DNA of 64,000 bases. Source: Membranipora membranacea. Taxonomy: Eukaryota > Bryozoa > Gymnolaemata > Cheilostomatida > Membraniporidae. Below are positions 26,553 to 38,600 of this stretch, piece after piece. The notes beneath the pieces were generated by a model, which had not been told where the DNA came from, did no database searches, and saw nothing but the letters and a program-made list of their open reading frames with translations. Location: positions 8,620,001 to 8,684,000 of the forward strand of contig OU612075.1 in assembly GCA_914767715.1 (NCBI GenBank), in the 5' to 3' direction. Each line of letters begins with the position of its first letter. The first letter of the stretch is position 1. The position numbers were made by a program, and so were the translations under genes.

Positions 26553-27225
26553 CTTGAAATATTTCCTGTAATCTCTTTGGGAATGATCCTCGTTTTTCCA
26601 AGTTTTGAACCATTCTCTCATCTCTGTAATCTTACCAGAAAGGGTTGGAATGTCCTTGACCTAGAACAATGAACATCAACATGACAAAAAATACGGAGTG
26701 TTAACCGAAATGATTCATAACGCTCCTGCGGCTCAAACTAACTCGACTGGAACCAGGATGAGATATCAGCGTCATAATCCGTGTGATGCTTGACTACCTA
26801 CCATCATGTTCATAAGCCTCTATAGCTCAGTGGCAGAGCGCTGGTCTTGTAAACCAGCGGTCCTGGGTTCAACTCCCAGTGGGGGCTCTTTTGAAAGTCT
26901 ATAGAACTTTGCTAAGCCCAATGTAACATTAAGCCGAAAGGGCTTTATTCCCAAAAGCCGATCTGCTTATGATGGGGGACTGTGATTTCAAATGTTATTC
27001 TAGGGACAGGACAGGACAGTAAAGCACACTACTATTTTGCTGCATACATAGACTCACCTCGTGAGGCACTTCAGGAAAGAGGATCTCTTCAGTTTCATGA
27101 TATATAGTGTTGTCCCTTGATGGTATTTTCAGCTTATAGTCATTGTGTCTGGTTCTAAACTCCACACCATTCAACACTGCTATTATTTCTCCCAGTCCAA
27201 CTGTGTTCTTATAATTTGATTGGTC
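26553..27225 (-). pseudogene. Inverted truncated third copy of the A/B gene (exons 4 and 5 only)
   Basis: On the minus strand, 27225-27058 encodes the exon 4 region (SNYKNTVGLGEIIAVLNGV, then the FRTRHNDYKL stretch) and 26660-26553 encodes exon 5 (VKDIPTLSGKITEMREWF...RKYFK). Both reading frames are open, with a GT donor after each exon and an AG acceptor before exon 5. Exon 5 has the same 108-bp length as in A and B and its residues are closest to copy B. Exon 4 is cut at its 5' end just before the HxH motif (DQSNY instead of HDHSNY), and no exon 3 or exon 6 homologue is present on either side. I call it a gene fragment; an unusual exon supply for a longer transcript cannot be excluded. Confidence 0.8.
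26816..26887 (+). tRNA. tRNA-Thr (anticodon UGU)
   Basis: A 72-nt cloverleaf: acceptor GCCTCTA pairs with TGGGGGC (two G-U pairs); D arm GCTC/GAGC; anticodon stem CTGGT/ACCAG around loop CTTGTAA, so the anticodon is TGT (Thr, reads ACA); T stem CTGGG/CCCAG around TTCAACT; discriminator T. The A box TAGCTCAGTGG and B box GGTTCAACTCC are intact, and a TTTT terminator follows two bases after the end. There is no intron and no encoded CCA, as expected for a eukaryotic nuclear gene. It lies antisense in the intron of the inverted gene fragment. A functional gene looks more likely than a SINE head because every stem is intact. Confidence 0.93.
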
Positions 27226-29086
27226 CCATATATTTGATTATTAAATCTGGGATAATTGTTCACTTACTAGTGGTTGAACCTAAGGAGGATCATTTGATTC
27301 AGAATTTGCAAAGCATGGGAAGCACGCTGTTCTTAGTCATTTAATTAGTCAATGATCCCACCTCGTTACTTCATTCAAAGTGTCAAACGCTGAGTTGTAA
27401 TACTTCATTAGTATTTAAACCCATTAGCATAAACTTGCTGCAGGAAAATTGAGTAACAAGGCTAGCAACTGTGGCCCGTAGGATCATATTACATACAAGG
27501 TTGATGGAAACTCAACAGTAATTTAACATTCGTAATTATCCTTTGAAGTGGAAAGCATCAGTGATAGTACTTGAATGCATTTAAAAGCGTCTAAAAATTG
27601 TGTTCAGAATTATAGTTATTCATATAAAATGTGAAAAATCTGCTATTTCTCTTCTCTGTCCTTGCTTTCTTAGGTCTAAAACCGTGGGGTAGAGGATCTC
27701 CTGGAATTATTAAAAATGATCTTATCATGTAGCGTATGTGCGCAGCTGTTGGCCACCTAACTAAAATGCGTCGTAGATTGATGAAGAATAAAATCATCAA
27801 GTGAAATTAAATCCAGCATATCCAGCCTATCGCAATATGGCGCATGAGGGAAAATAATTCGGGTGGTAGTGTCCAATAAAAATCGATACAAATCTTTGCC
27901 AGTGCTTCTTATTAGACTGATACTAACAATGATACCAAATATTGAGAGGTGCTACTCAAGCCCTAATGAATCCTGAGTAATAAATGAATGACCATGTGGT
28001 TTGTTGTTACAAATCTCAATATCCTTCTCATTGGTCAGGAAAATTTATTTATCCTCATCACTCATCATTGAAGTAACAACATACTGCTCCTTCAACCTTT
28101 TGACCCCCCTTACCATATAATGTGTTGAATCTGATGCTCATGGTGATCTTAATTATACAAGCAGACTTAGGACTGGAGGAGCCGTTATTAAAGACATTAA
28201 ATGGATTGGAGTTTAAAAGCATTAATCTTTAGCTATGACTAACTTTACACCACAATCCGCTTTCTCTGTGCCATTAAGAATGATATATCCTATGATACAG
28301 AAGGAATCATTCTAGAGCTGGTTCAATACATGGCAACAATTTGTCGCTCTAGATATTGTGATATAGCATATCCAAACAGCTCTTCCATTATCAACAATTG
28401 AATTCATAACTTCTTGGACCTCTCCCTCAACTATGTTGAGTTTGTTTGCAGTGACCCTCTTGCTATTCACATCATAATATGGTAATCTAAATAATCAAAA
28501 AAAGCAGTCGATGGAACTTGATGCAGTGGGCAACATATTCACATGTCTTTGAGTAGATATTGTCCCTTCCTGTTCCAATATAATGTAGAAGTTGGGTATG
28601 CTAAAGTCTGTACTGTAAAAGCTCGACAAACTGCCACCCCCAAATATTTTATAACCATTATAGGACAGAACTTATCCTCAAATTGTTATAAGAGACACCA
28701 TCTGCTACTGAAACTATTTTAAAACATAATATACTGTGTATAGGATCAGCACTACATTATTCCCATACATCTAAGATGGATTACCGATAAAATTATGTGA
28801 ATGTGGTCAGCTCACTGACATAATTACACTTCAAAGCATTCATAATCGCAAATAAGTACTGCAGAATTTGAGCTGATTTCTTACAAAATATAGAGATTTA
28901 TGGATTCCATGACTCACTTCACTAATTTAAAAATCATATTATTACCAAACTAAATTCATTTGGATGGACATTATGGTTGGCTAATAAATCTTCCAGCTAG
29001 AAGTGGCAAATCATCGGCGGCCGATTATTAAGGTATACTTATACCATGGCTCATAAATGTCTAAGTTATTACACTATGTGAAAGGA
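27226..29086. other. Intergenic region upstream of copy B
   Basis: No recognisable gene or tandem repeat. AT-rich with unique appearance; it leads into the copy B promoter. Confidence 0.45.
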
Positions 29087-29143
29087 TATATAAACATTTA
29101 ATCTCAGTCTCAAACCCAGTGGCGCTAGGAAGAAGCTAACACG
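29087..29143 (+). promoter_or_regulatory. TATA promoter and 5' non-coding exon of copy B
   Basis: TATATAAA at 29087-29094, then a short leader exon ending ...AAGCTAACACG at 29143 before GTAAGA. It matches the copy A promoter in TATA word, spacing and leader-exon ending, so the promoter was duplicated with the gene. The leader intron runs to the acceptor before 29648. Confidence 0.7.
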
Positions 29144-29653
29144 GTAAGACCCCTTAAAAGTTTTAAGTTGTAGATTCGATTACTTAATGATAGCGGTTAA
29201 TGATTATAGCATTCTTGCAAATTTGTTTTTTTCATTTCATACAGTAAAAGCCAAGCGATGCAATGGGCAAAGTATTTTACTCTAGAGTTTGGTGTTCTAG
29301 ATATGAGCCGTAAGTTGGATGGTATAAGAGTTATCATGACATGTGTCACTACACAATTGTATACACTATTATCATTTTGATGACCAAAATTAGGGATCAG
29401 CCTAACAAAATTGCTGAAACCATAATATGGACAAGCTATTCAGTGCTTTGAGACTACATGGGAATTGGGAAAGCTAATATGGGGTGTGAGAGGAGGGGCT
29501 TCAATAGATACTTCCTTTGATTTGATGTACCTCAAATGTTTCTCGGTATATCTTGGACCTTTGTTGTGAATCTAACAATTCGATCACCAGTCAAAAAATT
29601 AAGGCCAATGTGAATTATATTGATAGCTGTTGATATATTTCATACAGGGTACA

Positions 29654-32600
29654 ATGAATATTCTGGTAGTCGCCAGCGTCATCACCATCCTGATAGGAAC
29701 AGTATGTGCTGTGACTGATACGGAGTTCAATGACCTTAAAGAACTAGTGGAGGTAAGTAGCTTTTATATCTTGACCTAAGGTCAGGAAGTGCAGTTTAGG
29801 AGTATGAGTAGCGTTGGAGGTCTAGGGTTCGAATCGCGCTGCAGTCTATTGACTGTAAATTGAGAGCAACTTGGCGTCGAATATGGCGGCTGGGCCCTTA
29901 AGGCACCTGTATTTCTCAGTCTTCGGACAGAGACAAACTTGTGATTTTAACCCAATTATTTAATCCACGAAAGAAAGGTATTTAAGGTCTTGGCTATCCT
30001 CTAAGTCTAAAACAACCATTCTGAGACCAGAACATTTGACGAATTTTGGCACTGGGTGAGTTTGAACATCATAATGGTTGCTTTGCATTGGGAACATTAT
30101 GGTCCACAGTGACAAATTAGCACTTTGGCTTAATTTTCCCTCAACGTGAAGAGACCATGCTTCGGATGATGAAATGAGTCAATTCCAATTCCATATTGAA
30201 GCAGAAATATAATATGATCGATTAAATTTGTTTAATGTTGTTTCAGACACCACATAGAGCGATATATCTCCTTAAGCTGATTTACATATATATATATATA
30301 TATATAGCACAACAAAATGATTCACAGGGTGGTGTCAATCCAAAGATAAAAATCGGGTCACTTTGGGAAGAAATATGGTACACCATGTTGCAAAGCAAGT
30401 AGTTTAACAACTCACCACTGGTTGTGGCATTCAATAATCAAAATTTGATTGGGATGCTTAAAGGGCAACCAAGGTTTCAAACAACTTCTCATTGATGGCC
30501 ATTGATTGTAAGCAGATTGCACCTTCTGCATGGGGAAAAAGACAAAATATAATTCGGATGATTATTCAGCCAGAATTCTTGTGAAACATTTCTTCCATCA
30601 GGATACTCAAACTCAGCTAAAAGAGAATACCACATAGCAGTTTCCTGTTCCTGTTATTATTTAGCCTGTGCTCTATAATTATTACAGCAAAGTCTGGGAA
30701 CCTCCCCTAAACTGAAGTGTTACCCAGCTTAGAGTCAACAACTACTTTGAGTTTTGCATCGCGTAATGCACAAAGCTGATGCTGCCCAGCACATTATTTG
30801 CTACCCATTAATACATTGCTGCGAAACCTTGGTTGCCCTTGATGGAATGCCTCAGCAATCAGGGCAGATCTTTATTTAGAGGTGAACAAACCTCACACAT
30901 CATCAAATGTTTTGCAGGCCTGAAAACATTGGTATGCTGGTTCCCTGATCAGAAACCATTGACACCATTTCCTTGAATTCCCAGTCATTCTCTTCTCACA
31001 TTTTCTGGGAAATCCGTCAATGTTAATTTCATTATAAGGTTGACTTTTGTTTTGTATAACAGAGGCAGGCAGCGGCTCAGAAACGCTTGATTGTGGCGTT
31101 GGCCCGTCAGGTCAATGCACAGCAGCTATACGTAGAGGAGGTGGCGAGATCACACGGGGACTCTGGACTTAAGCTGACTCGGCTCAAAAGAACAGGATCG
31201 AAACCCTACAACTCTGAATCCTTCACTGGTAAGTTCACAGCATATACTTTTTCGCAATTTATCCGATTTTAATTAAGAAAAAATGCTAACCTGCAATGTG
31301 CTTACCAATCGAACATAGAGAGAGAGAAATGATATGTTCAGTCCAACAGTAACCATTGCTTCAAGTTGATTTTCTTAGCCCATCCAAGTCCTAAAGTATG
31401 GTTGATCTATGATCACCCATACTTCCTAGACTCAATCACTAAATAACAAAACTATTCAAGCGAATCAATGAAAAAAAGATATAATTTTTTAATTAGTTGT
31501 TTTTTTTTTCAGGACCAACATGGGCAGCTGCCCACACTCATTCAAATTATAAGAACACAGTTGGTATAGGAGAGTTTATTGCAGTACTGAATGGTGTGGA
31601 GTTCAGAACCAGACACAACGACTATAAGCTAAATATGCCTTCAAGAGACAACACTACATATCATGAAACAGAAGAGATCCCAATGCCAGATGTGCCTCAA
31701 GAGGTAAGTGATGATCTTCTCGGATATCTGTGTGAACAGCAAAAAGTCTATGTGAACTTCTGTGGGCCAGCTGAGTTTAATTAAGTTAGGATGCAATGGA
31801 ACTTTTTTGAATGAAAAAAGTGATATATAGTAAACAATAATGATGATGCTATTGAAGAGAACAAATCCCTTGAGAGGATTTTTCATATATTGTTGGTTTT
31901 AGAGAACTGCCAATGTCATGCGGCCATTTGCATCAATTTGGCATTGCATACACCTATAATAAATCAGCTCTTTTTTTTTGTATAAAGTTAAAAAATCGCA
32001 TGTCTTCACTACTGAAACGGCTCTTCCTATTTTAATTATTTATTTTAACGGGACTGTTATTATCACTGTATTTTGTATGGATGGTGAAACATAATTCTCT
32101 TCTTTTATTTGTTCAGCTTACCACTTGTAAAACTTTTGTCAAGCAGATTGCCTGAGTTTTTGGAGGTTGTTTCTGGGACAACAAGCCAATCAACGAATTA
32201 CATAAAACTGCCAGATCTTTCGCTATTTTCAAATACTAAAAGTAATATACTGCGTATTTTACCATCGATCCATGAATTCATATCAATGGTAATAATGTAT
32301 TCCACAGCAGTGTCTTACAATACAGTAACATCATCATGTACACATGAATCGACAGGGTGTGAAATTGTAAAGTGCATTGAAAACAGGTTATTATTGGTCA
32401 TGTTGATGTTCGGTTTGTTTAGGTCAAGGACATTCCAACCCTTTCTGGTAAGATTATAGAGATGAGAGAGTGGTTCAAAGCTTGGAAAAACCAGGATCAT
32501 TCCCAAAGAGATTACAGGAAATATTTCAAGGTAAGATACATATCTTGAATGGAAAAATTCTTAGCAGTAGGAGTCGGAGGTGGCTAAGTTGTTTAGAGCG

Positions 32601-35600
32601 ATGGCCCTTCAGCATGCAAGTGTTAGTATTGATGGTCGTTGGTTTGAATCCCACTGCAATCCATCAACTACTGGGATTTGGTTGGCCTTCAGGTGTGCTT
32701 CGACCTACCTGCTAACAGAGAGCAACCTGGCCGAGAAATTGCGGACTCGCCCTTAATACAATCACTATTTCGTCGACATTGCTTTGGAATGTGGTTAGTG
32801 ATATGACCATCTTATTTTAATCAACCATTTTTTTAATCATTATGTCCTTATCAAAATTCACAGGTGTAGGGCAGGGCAGGGCAGGGCAGGGCAGGGCAGG
32901 GCAGGGCAGGGCAGGGCAGGGCAGGGCAGGGCAGGGCAGGGCAGGGCAGGGCAGGGCAGGGCAGGGCAGGGCAGGGCAGGGCAGGGCAGGGCAGGGCAGG
33001 GCAGGGCAGGCTCAAGCATTATTTGACTGCCTCTGGCACCCAAAATAGTGTCAAATTGACCAGGATTTGTTTCGAAGCTCTCCTCTTTGGTTGCTGTGCA
33101 GGAGGTCCACTACGGCCTCGCCTCTAGGATGAATTTTAGTTTTCTAGGATGGATCACACTCTTGGTATGAGGATTTGGGGCAACTTGCGTCCCTCTTTAG
33201 TGACAGCCCAACGTCTGTTTTGTCGTAGACAGGGTGTATTCTAATTGAGAATAGAAGTCTCTTACGTGGATTAACCTAGGCTAAGCCGGAATTATGTCCA
33301 GCTTATACAAATAAAACTCTAACGGAACCTATAATACCTTTAAACTAAATTGTTTTTCAACCATGAAAGACTCCGAAATCAACTTCTGTTCTCAGTAATC
33401 TTCTGATAAGCTCTCAATAATATGCTGTGATAAGAAATTTAAAAACTCGACATTACATATTTCTTTCATGCATCAGTAGGGATGGTTAGGTTATGTTATG
33501 TTATTAGGTTAAAATAATGAAATGTATTGGGTAAATTCCTATGCCACGGTGCAGTCATCGTCTACCAGACGGACAGCAATATATATATATAAAAAAAATT
33601 GGGTAAATTATTGGTGCTACATAGATGGTCTACCGTAGAACCATCATGCTTCTCTGCATGGTTGTTCACTCATAACTTCTGGGCTAATTTGTCAATGACC
33701 TTCTTATTTTCACATTATATCCATCAATATCTCATATTACATATTGTAAAGTTTTGAGGTGTTGGCTGTTGTGATAATAGCTTTCATGGTAGCGATAAAG
33801 ATAGCTTAGGAAATTAACCTTGAGCTATTCTACAAACTTCATGAATTTCCATGTGCACCATCCATCTGTATAGCACTATAATGTTTCTCGATGGTTTCAG
33901 GCAAACCTGTGTTATCTGGAGGGAGCATGGACAGTCGCTTCAAGTGGTAGCATTGATGAGCCGTTCGAGAGTGCTAGACATGCCATCGATGCCAAGAACT
34001 TTGCAGACCTCCAGGTATGCTGCGCTACAAAATAGTATTCTAAAAGATGCTTGTATGGGTTACTTCGTTAACACATAACATTTAGACACCAAAAGCACAA
34101 TTGATGATGTTTTTCGACCAGATATTTTTGGTTTAAAAAACTTCTTAATAAAATGTTTTGAAAATTAAAAAGCAAATACTGTTAGCGTAGGCTTACATTG
34201 CCTTTCATTGACTGTTTTGCAGGCAGTCTTATTAAGCAGGAAAAAATGAAAATGGATTATCCCAGGGGCCTGTGCAAACAGAGGGACATTTAATGAGTAG
34301 ATTGGTAGACTTTGTTTATTATCGTTAGATGATATCTAAATTGTTAGTCTTCTGATCTCAACTATATCATTGAATGTTCCTTCACCCAGTGGGAACCAAG
34401 TATTGAAATCGGGAAATGCGTCAATCAATTGTCAAACTCACACACTAGAATTACTTTCCACATCTTTGTAAAAAAAACATTTTATGTATAAAGTACAGGT
34501 ACAGTACAAATGCTAAAATTTAGGCTTAGCTTCCTTCACAGACAGTTTGGTGTTGGCTAATTGGTGTCATTAGTGTTTTCTGTCATATAGCTGTCATAAT
34601 CTGTCATATAGCTGTCATATAGCTGTCATATAGCTGTCATTTAGCTGTCATAATAGCTGTCATTTAGCTGTCATTTAGCTGTCATTTAGCTGTCATATAG
34701 CTGTCATAATAGCTGTCATAATAGCTGTCGTATAGCTGTCGTATAGCTGTCATATATATGTCATAATAGCTGTCACATAGCTGTCATAATAGCTTAATAT
34801 TCTGATTGGGTGTACAGAGTTAAAACCTTGCAGTTGACCAAGCTTGCTGTAATTCAGATCTGCATTCGAGTTACTTGTTTTCACAGGAGAAGATCAGGTA
34901 CACCTCAGCCACAGGTAGAAAGAGCTCACAGGAGAATTTTGCATACCTGCCAACAACCATATCAAATGTGACAGATGACGGTGAAATAACCTACTCCCAG
35001 TGGAACTATAGAATTCTCTGTCATCCACTCAAGACAGAAGTCCCTCTCTCACGGTATATAATCATTTTAAAGTGCATCCAGATTAATGTAGGTTGAAAAG
35101 TATATTTCAGAGCAATGCTGCAGCAGGTTATCTGTCAATGTACTCGCTCACATCATCGGACAGGACACTTATAGATCAATTGCATTGAGGCAAATAGTTG
35201 TGAGTGACAAAACACCATTGAATTGTGTGGTAAATAATCACTATGTGTATGTGCAAAATGTTGAGACACACGTTCGTCTCTGCAGCATAGGGTCTGAATT
35301 AAACCATCTAAACTGAGTACCTAAATTGGGAAAACATGGAAACCCGTAATTTGGAAATATTTTGGCCTAAATGGAACACTGGCTATAACCTTGAACTTTT
35401 GGAGTTGCCTTTCTTGATGAAAGGCAGCGCAATCATTGCTGTGCTGCAGAGATAGACTATGTCACAAGGCTATCCTGCAGGCAGAATGGTACCAAATACC
35501 AATGGTGTGCACTCCTGGTTATCATTAATTTGCATGAGAACATGTTCACAGTGAAGTCCTACATGTAGATAACACAATCAATCTTAATCAGATTTTTGGT

Positions 35601-38600
35601 GGGTGATTTGAAAAAGAGTCGGCAACTGCCCCTGAAAGATATTTTTATCATATTACAATATATATCTTCGAATTCCACCACCACCTGCTTCCTTGCAATT
35701 TGCAAACTCAAATAAGATGGAAATTGATATTGTCATCAACAAACTTCAACGAGCAGCTTTTTTATCCTGGAAGAATAGTTGTCCCATGCTGGTTGTAAAT
35801 TGACCTAATAAATCTTTCTTTTTGAACAGATTTAAAATTGTAGACGATTTGTCAGCTCGTGTTACAAATGGTAAGACGCTAGAAGATCACGCTAACACGC
35901 GAGCCGCGAGATTCACTCTCTACAACGACCATAAGGATACCCCACTATTTGACAAAAAAGATTCACTTGTTAGTGTTTGGCGCGGAACCTTTCTTGACAA
36001 GCTGATGGAAGAAATACCAGGTGAAACTTAGATTAAATCAACATGGGTGAGGTCAGCAGGAAACTACCTCCTCAACTGTCTAGAAGTGATCAGTGTTGGT
36101 GCATCATTACATATACTGGGTACTATGACCGTGAATGGGCTGATAGGTTATTATAAAGTAGGACCACAAACTTTCCACCGTAAATCCTCACAATAGAGTC
36201 ACACAAGACTTATATGTTAATTTGGGTGTTTTACAAATAAAAATGTTTTAAACTTATTAGTAAACACCCATCTACAATTTACCACACACAAAAAACCACA
36301 TATGAACCATTTCAAAGATATAATTACTGTGATCAATCTATACACTTATAAATCGCTATATATGAATATGGCTTTAATTTTTATTATATTCAATCATAAA
36401 CCTTGTCCACATTAATCATTTCACAAGCATTATGACTCACTTATAAGTCTGGTGACTTTTTTACGAGGTTTTATAGTACAACTTTCTGAAAGCTTTCCCT
36501 TCCGTCAGTATCCACAATAATATTTGTTTTATTTCAACAGGAAAAGACAACTATATAGGCAATATAGTTGATGATGCTTTTGACTTACCAGCATATGCCC
36601 AGTATGCAGATCTCTCCACAACTCCTTTACCAAAACCAAGAAATGCTGCCTATTACCACAAGTATGCCTTCTTATCCACTCCGATCTATACACAATTGTT
36701 CATTTTAATATTATGGATCTTACAGTCTCTCACATAATAATAAGACCTAATGTAGAGTCAGCCCATAATAAACATGGATAGATGCATCTACCGGATATGC
36801 TATGATTTGGCGAAGGGGCTACACAGACCTACTCATAGCTAGGCCTATCCATTGTCACGCACACTTATAAGTATTTGTTTTTTCTGATCCCATCACTTCT
36901 AGTAATATCATTACAACCTGTGTATTGGTGTGTGGTTTGCATTCCTACCATTCAACATGATCGTTTTAAACAATCACCATAGTTTCTGCCTTGTAATCTT
37001 TTGTAGTCTCCACAAAATTGCAACACAAGATGCAATGGGTGTTACCACAAAAAGAAGAGGGTTTTCAGATAGCAATGTATACATGGCATATAACACCAGA
37101 CCAAAAATCACACCAGTCTCAGTATGTTTAACCTGTCATCCTCACTCTGAGATAGTTATCGCCTTGCAAGAACATTTGGATTACAAGGAACACATAATGT
37201 TTTTAAAATAAAGATTAAAAGTCAAATCACAAATAGTTTTCCTTTGCAAGCAAATTCTATCACAGGCAGTTTGCTGTATTCAATTTTTTCAAATGTATTG
37301 AAAACAAACTACAAATTACTCTTGAAAAAGTTTTTAATCGCCTGTTCTCAAGGTATGTGCAGACAACTACTTCTAGATGTAAATAACTTCAGAGCAATTC
37401 GAATATAGTTTGCAACCATGAATTTAATATATTAGGTCTGTGGGTAAAACAAAAATCCAGTCTTCAATGTAGGTAATTGAAGCGAAGGTGATGGACAGGG
37501 TTTAATTTTGTTTTGTCAGCATCTACGTTCTCTATTATAGGTAGAAGGATCATGTGACAAACCGACATACTGTCATAGACGACGCCAAAACTTGATAATT
37601 AAGTGTGAAGAGGAAGGCATCTGCGATGTGGTTAGTACATTCTCAAATATTAATAATTATTTATTTTATGCTGTGTTACATTACATTATGTTACATTATG
37701 TTATGTTATGATGTGTCTTGTCTTACATTAAATTACACTTTCAGTAATGCTTTAGTTATTATTATGGGTATATTTGGGATGGTGACTCTAGCGCTCAGGC
37801 ATAGGTAGTTAAAACTGATTGATATAGTAAGGCCAGTTAAAACTTTGTAGCTCAAGTGTCACAACCATTGAGCTATTGCAACAGAAAAATAAATGGCATC
37901 TTAATTTCTTCCTAGACTCTACCAACCTGTTCTGAACTGAAGTGTAAACGTTGGACTCACAGAGTATCATATGCCGTCCCTGTGGAGATTGTCTACACTA
38001 CACCTCTAAATTCATGGAACCCCTACAATCTACCCCTCAGAGAAGGTGAGCCGGCATCTACCTCCACCTCTATGATTACCACACTTTCACAGAGTATTTT
38101 AAAAGTCACTATATTGTTTCTCAGAATTAGGCATGTCAACTCCCTAAAGAAACTTTTTTTGTGTTGTGGTATTAATTCCAGCGGCAGCATAAAGAGGCGG
38201 ATAGCGACTGAGATCGTCTACTAGGACCAAGCCTCAAGGAAGGTGTGGTACAACAACTCTGATGCAAAAACTTGTAGCAACCAATCATAATTAGTCAGCC
38301 ACTAGTAAAATGACACTAAGGCCTGATTTTACCAAAGCTACAAATAGTCTATGCCTATGAAAGATAGCGCTATTGAGATTGAGGTCTCAATTAATGATCT
38401 TTGACATGGTAGATACCTTGGTGCAACAACAGAAGGCTCTTCACACAAAATGAAACCATCCAACTATCAGCGAAGATCGCATTTTATATCTCATTTCATC
38501 CTTCCTAAAACTGCACATTGAGCCTCAAGAAAATCGTTTTTCTGACAGTTGGGATGTCTGTGAGGTCATCGACGCTTATGCTAAGCTCTTGTGTTATTCA

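Noticed and set aside
26427-26621. MREWFKTWKNEDHSQ... extended into FKNLKELVASEACVRLI
   Set aside because: Only the part up to RKYFK is homologous to exon 5. The rest reads through the conserved GT donor into intron sequence.
32842-33048. Open frames encoding repeated AGQGR (+) or CPALP (-)
   Set aside because: They are translations of the (GGGCA)n satellite inside an intron of copy B, not proteins.
34580-34795. Possible regulatory site cluster
   Set aside because: The unit is simple, AT-rich and absent from copy A; a minisatellite explains it without a function.
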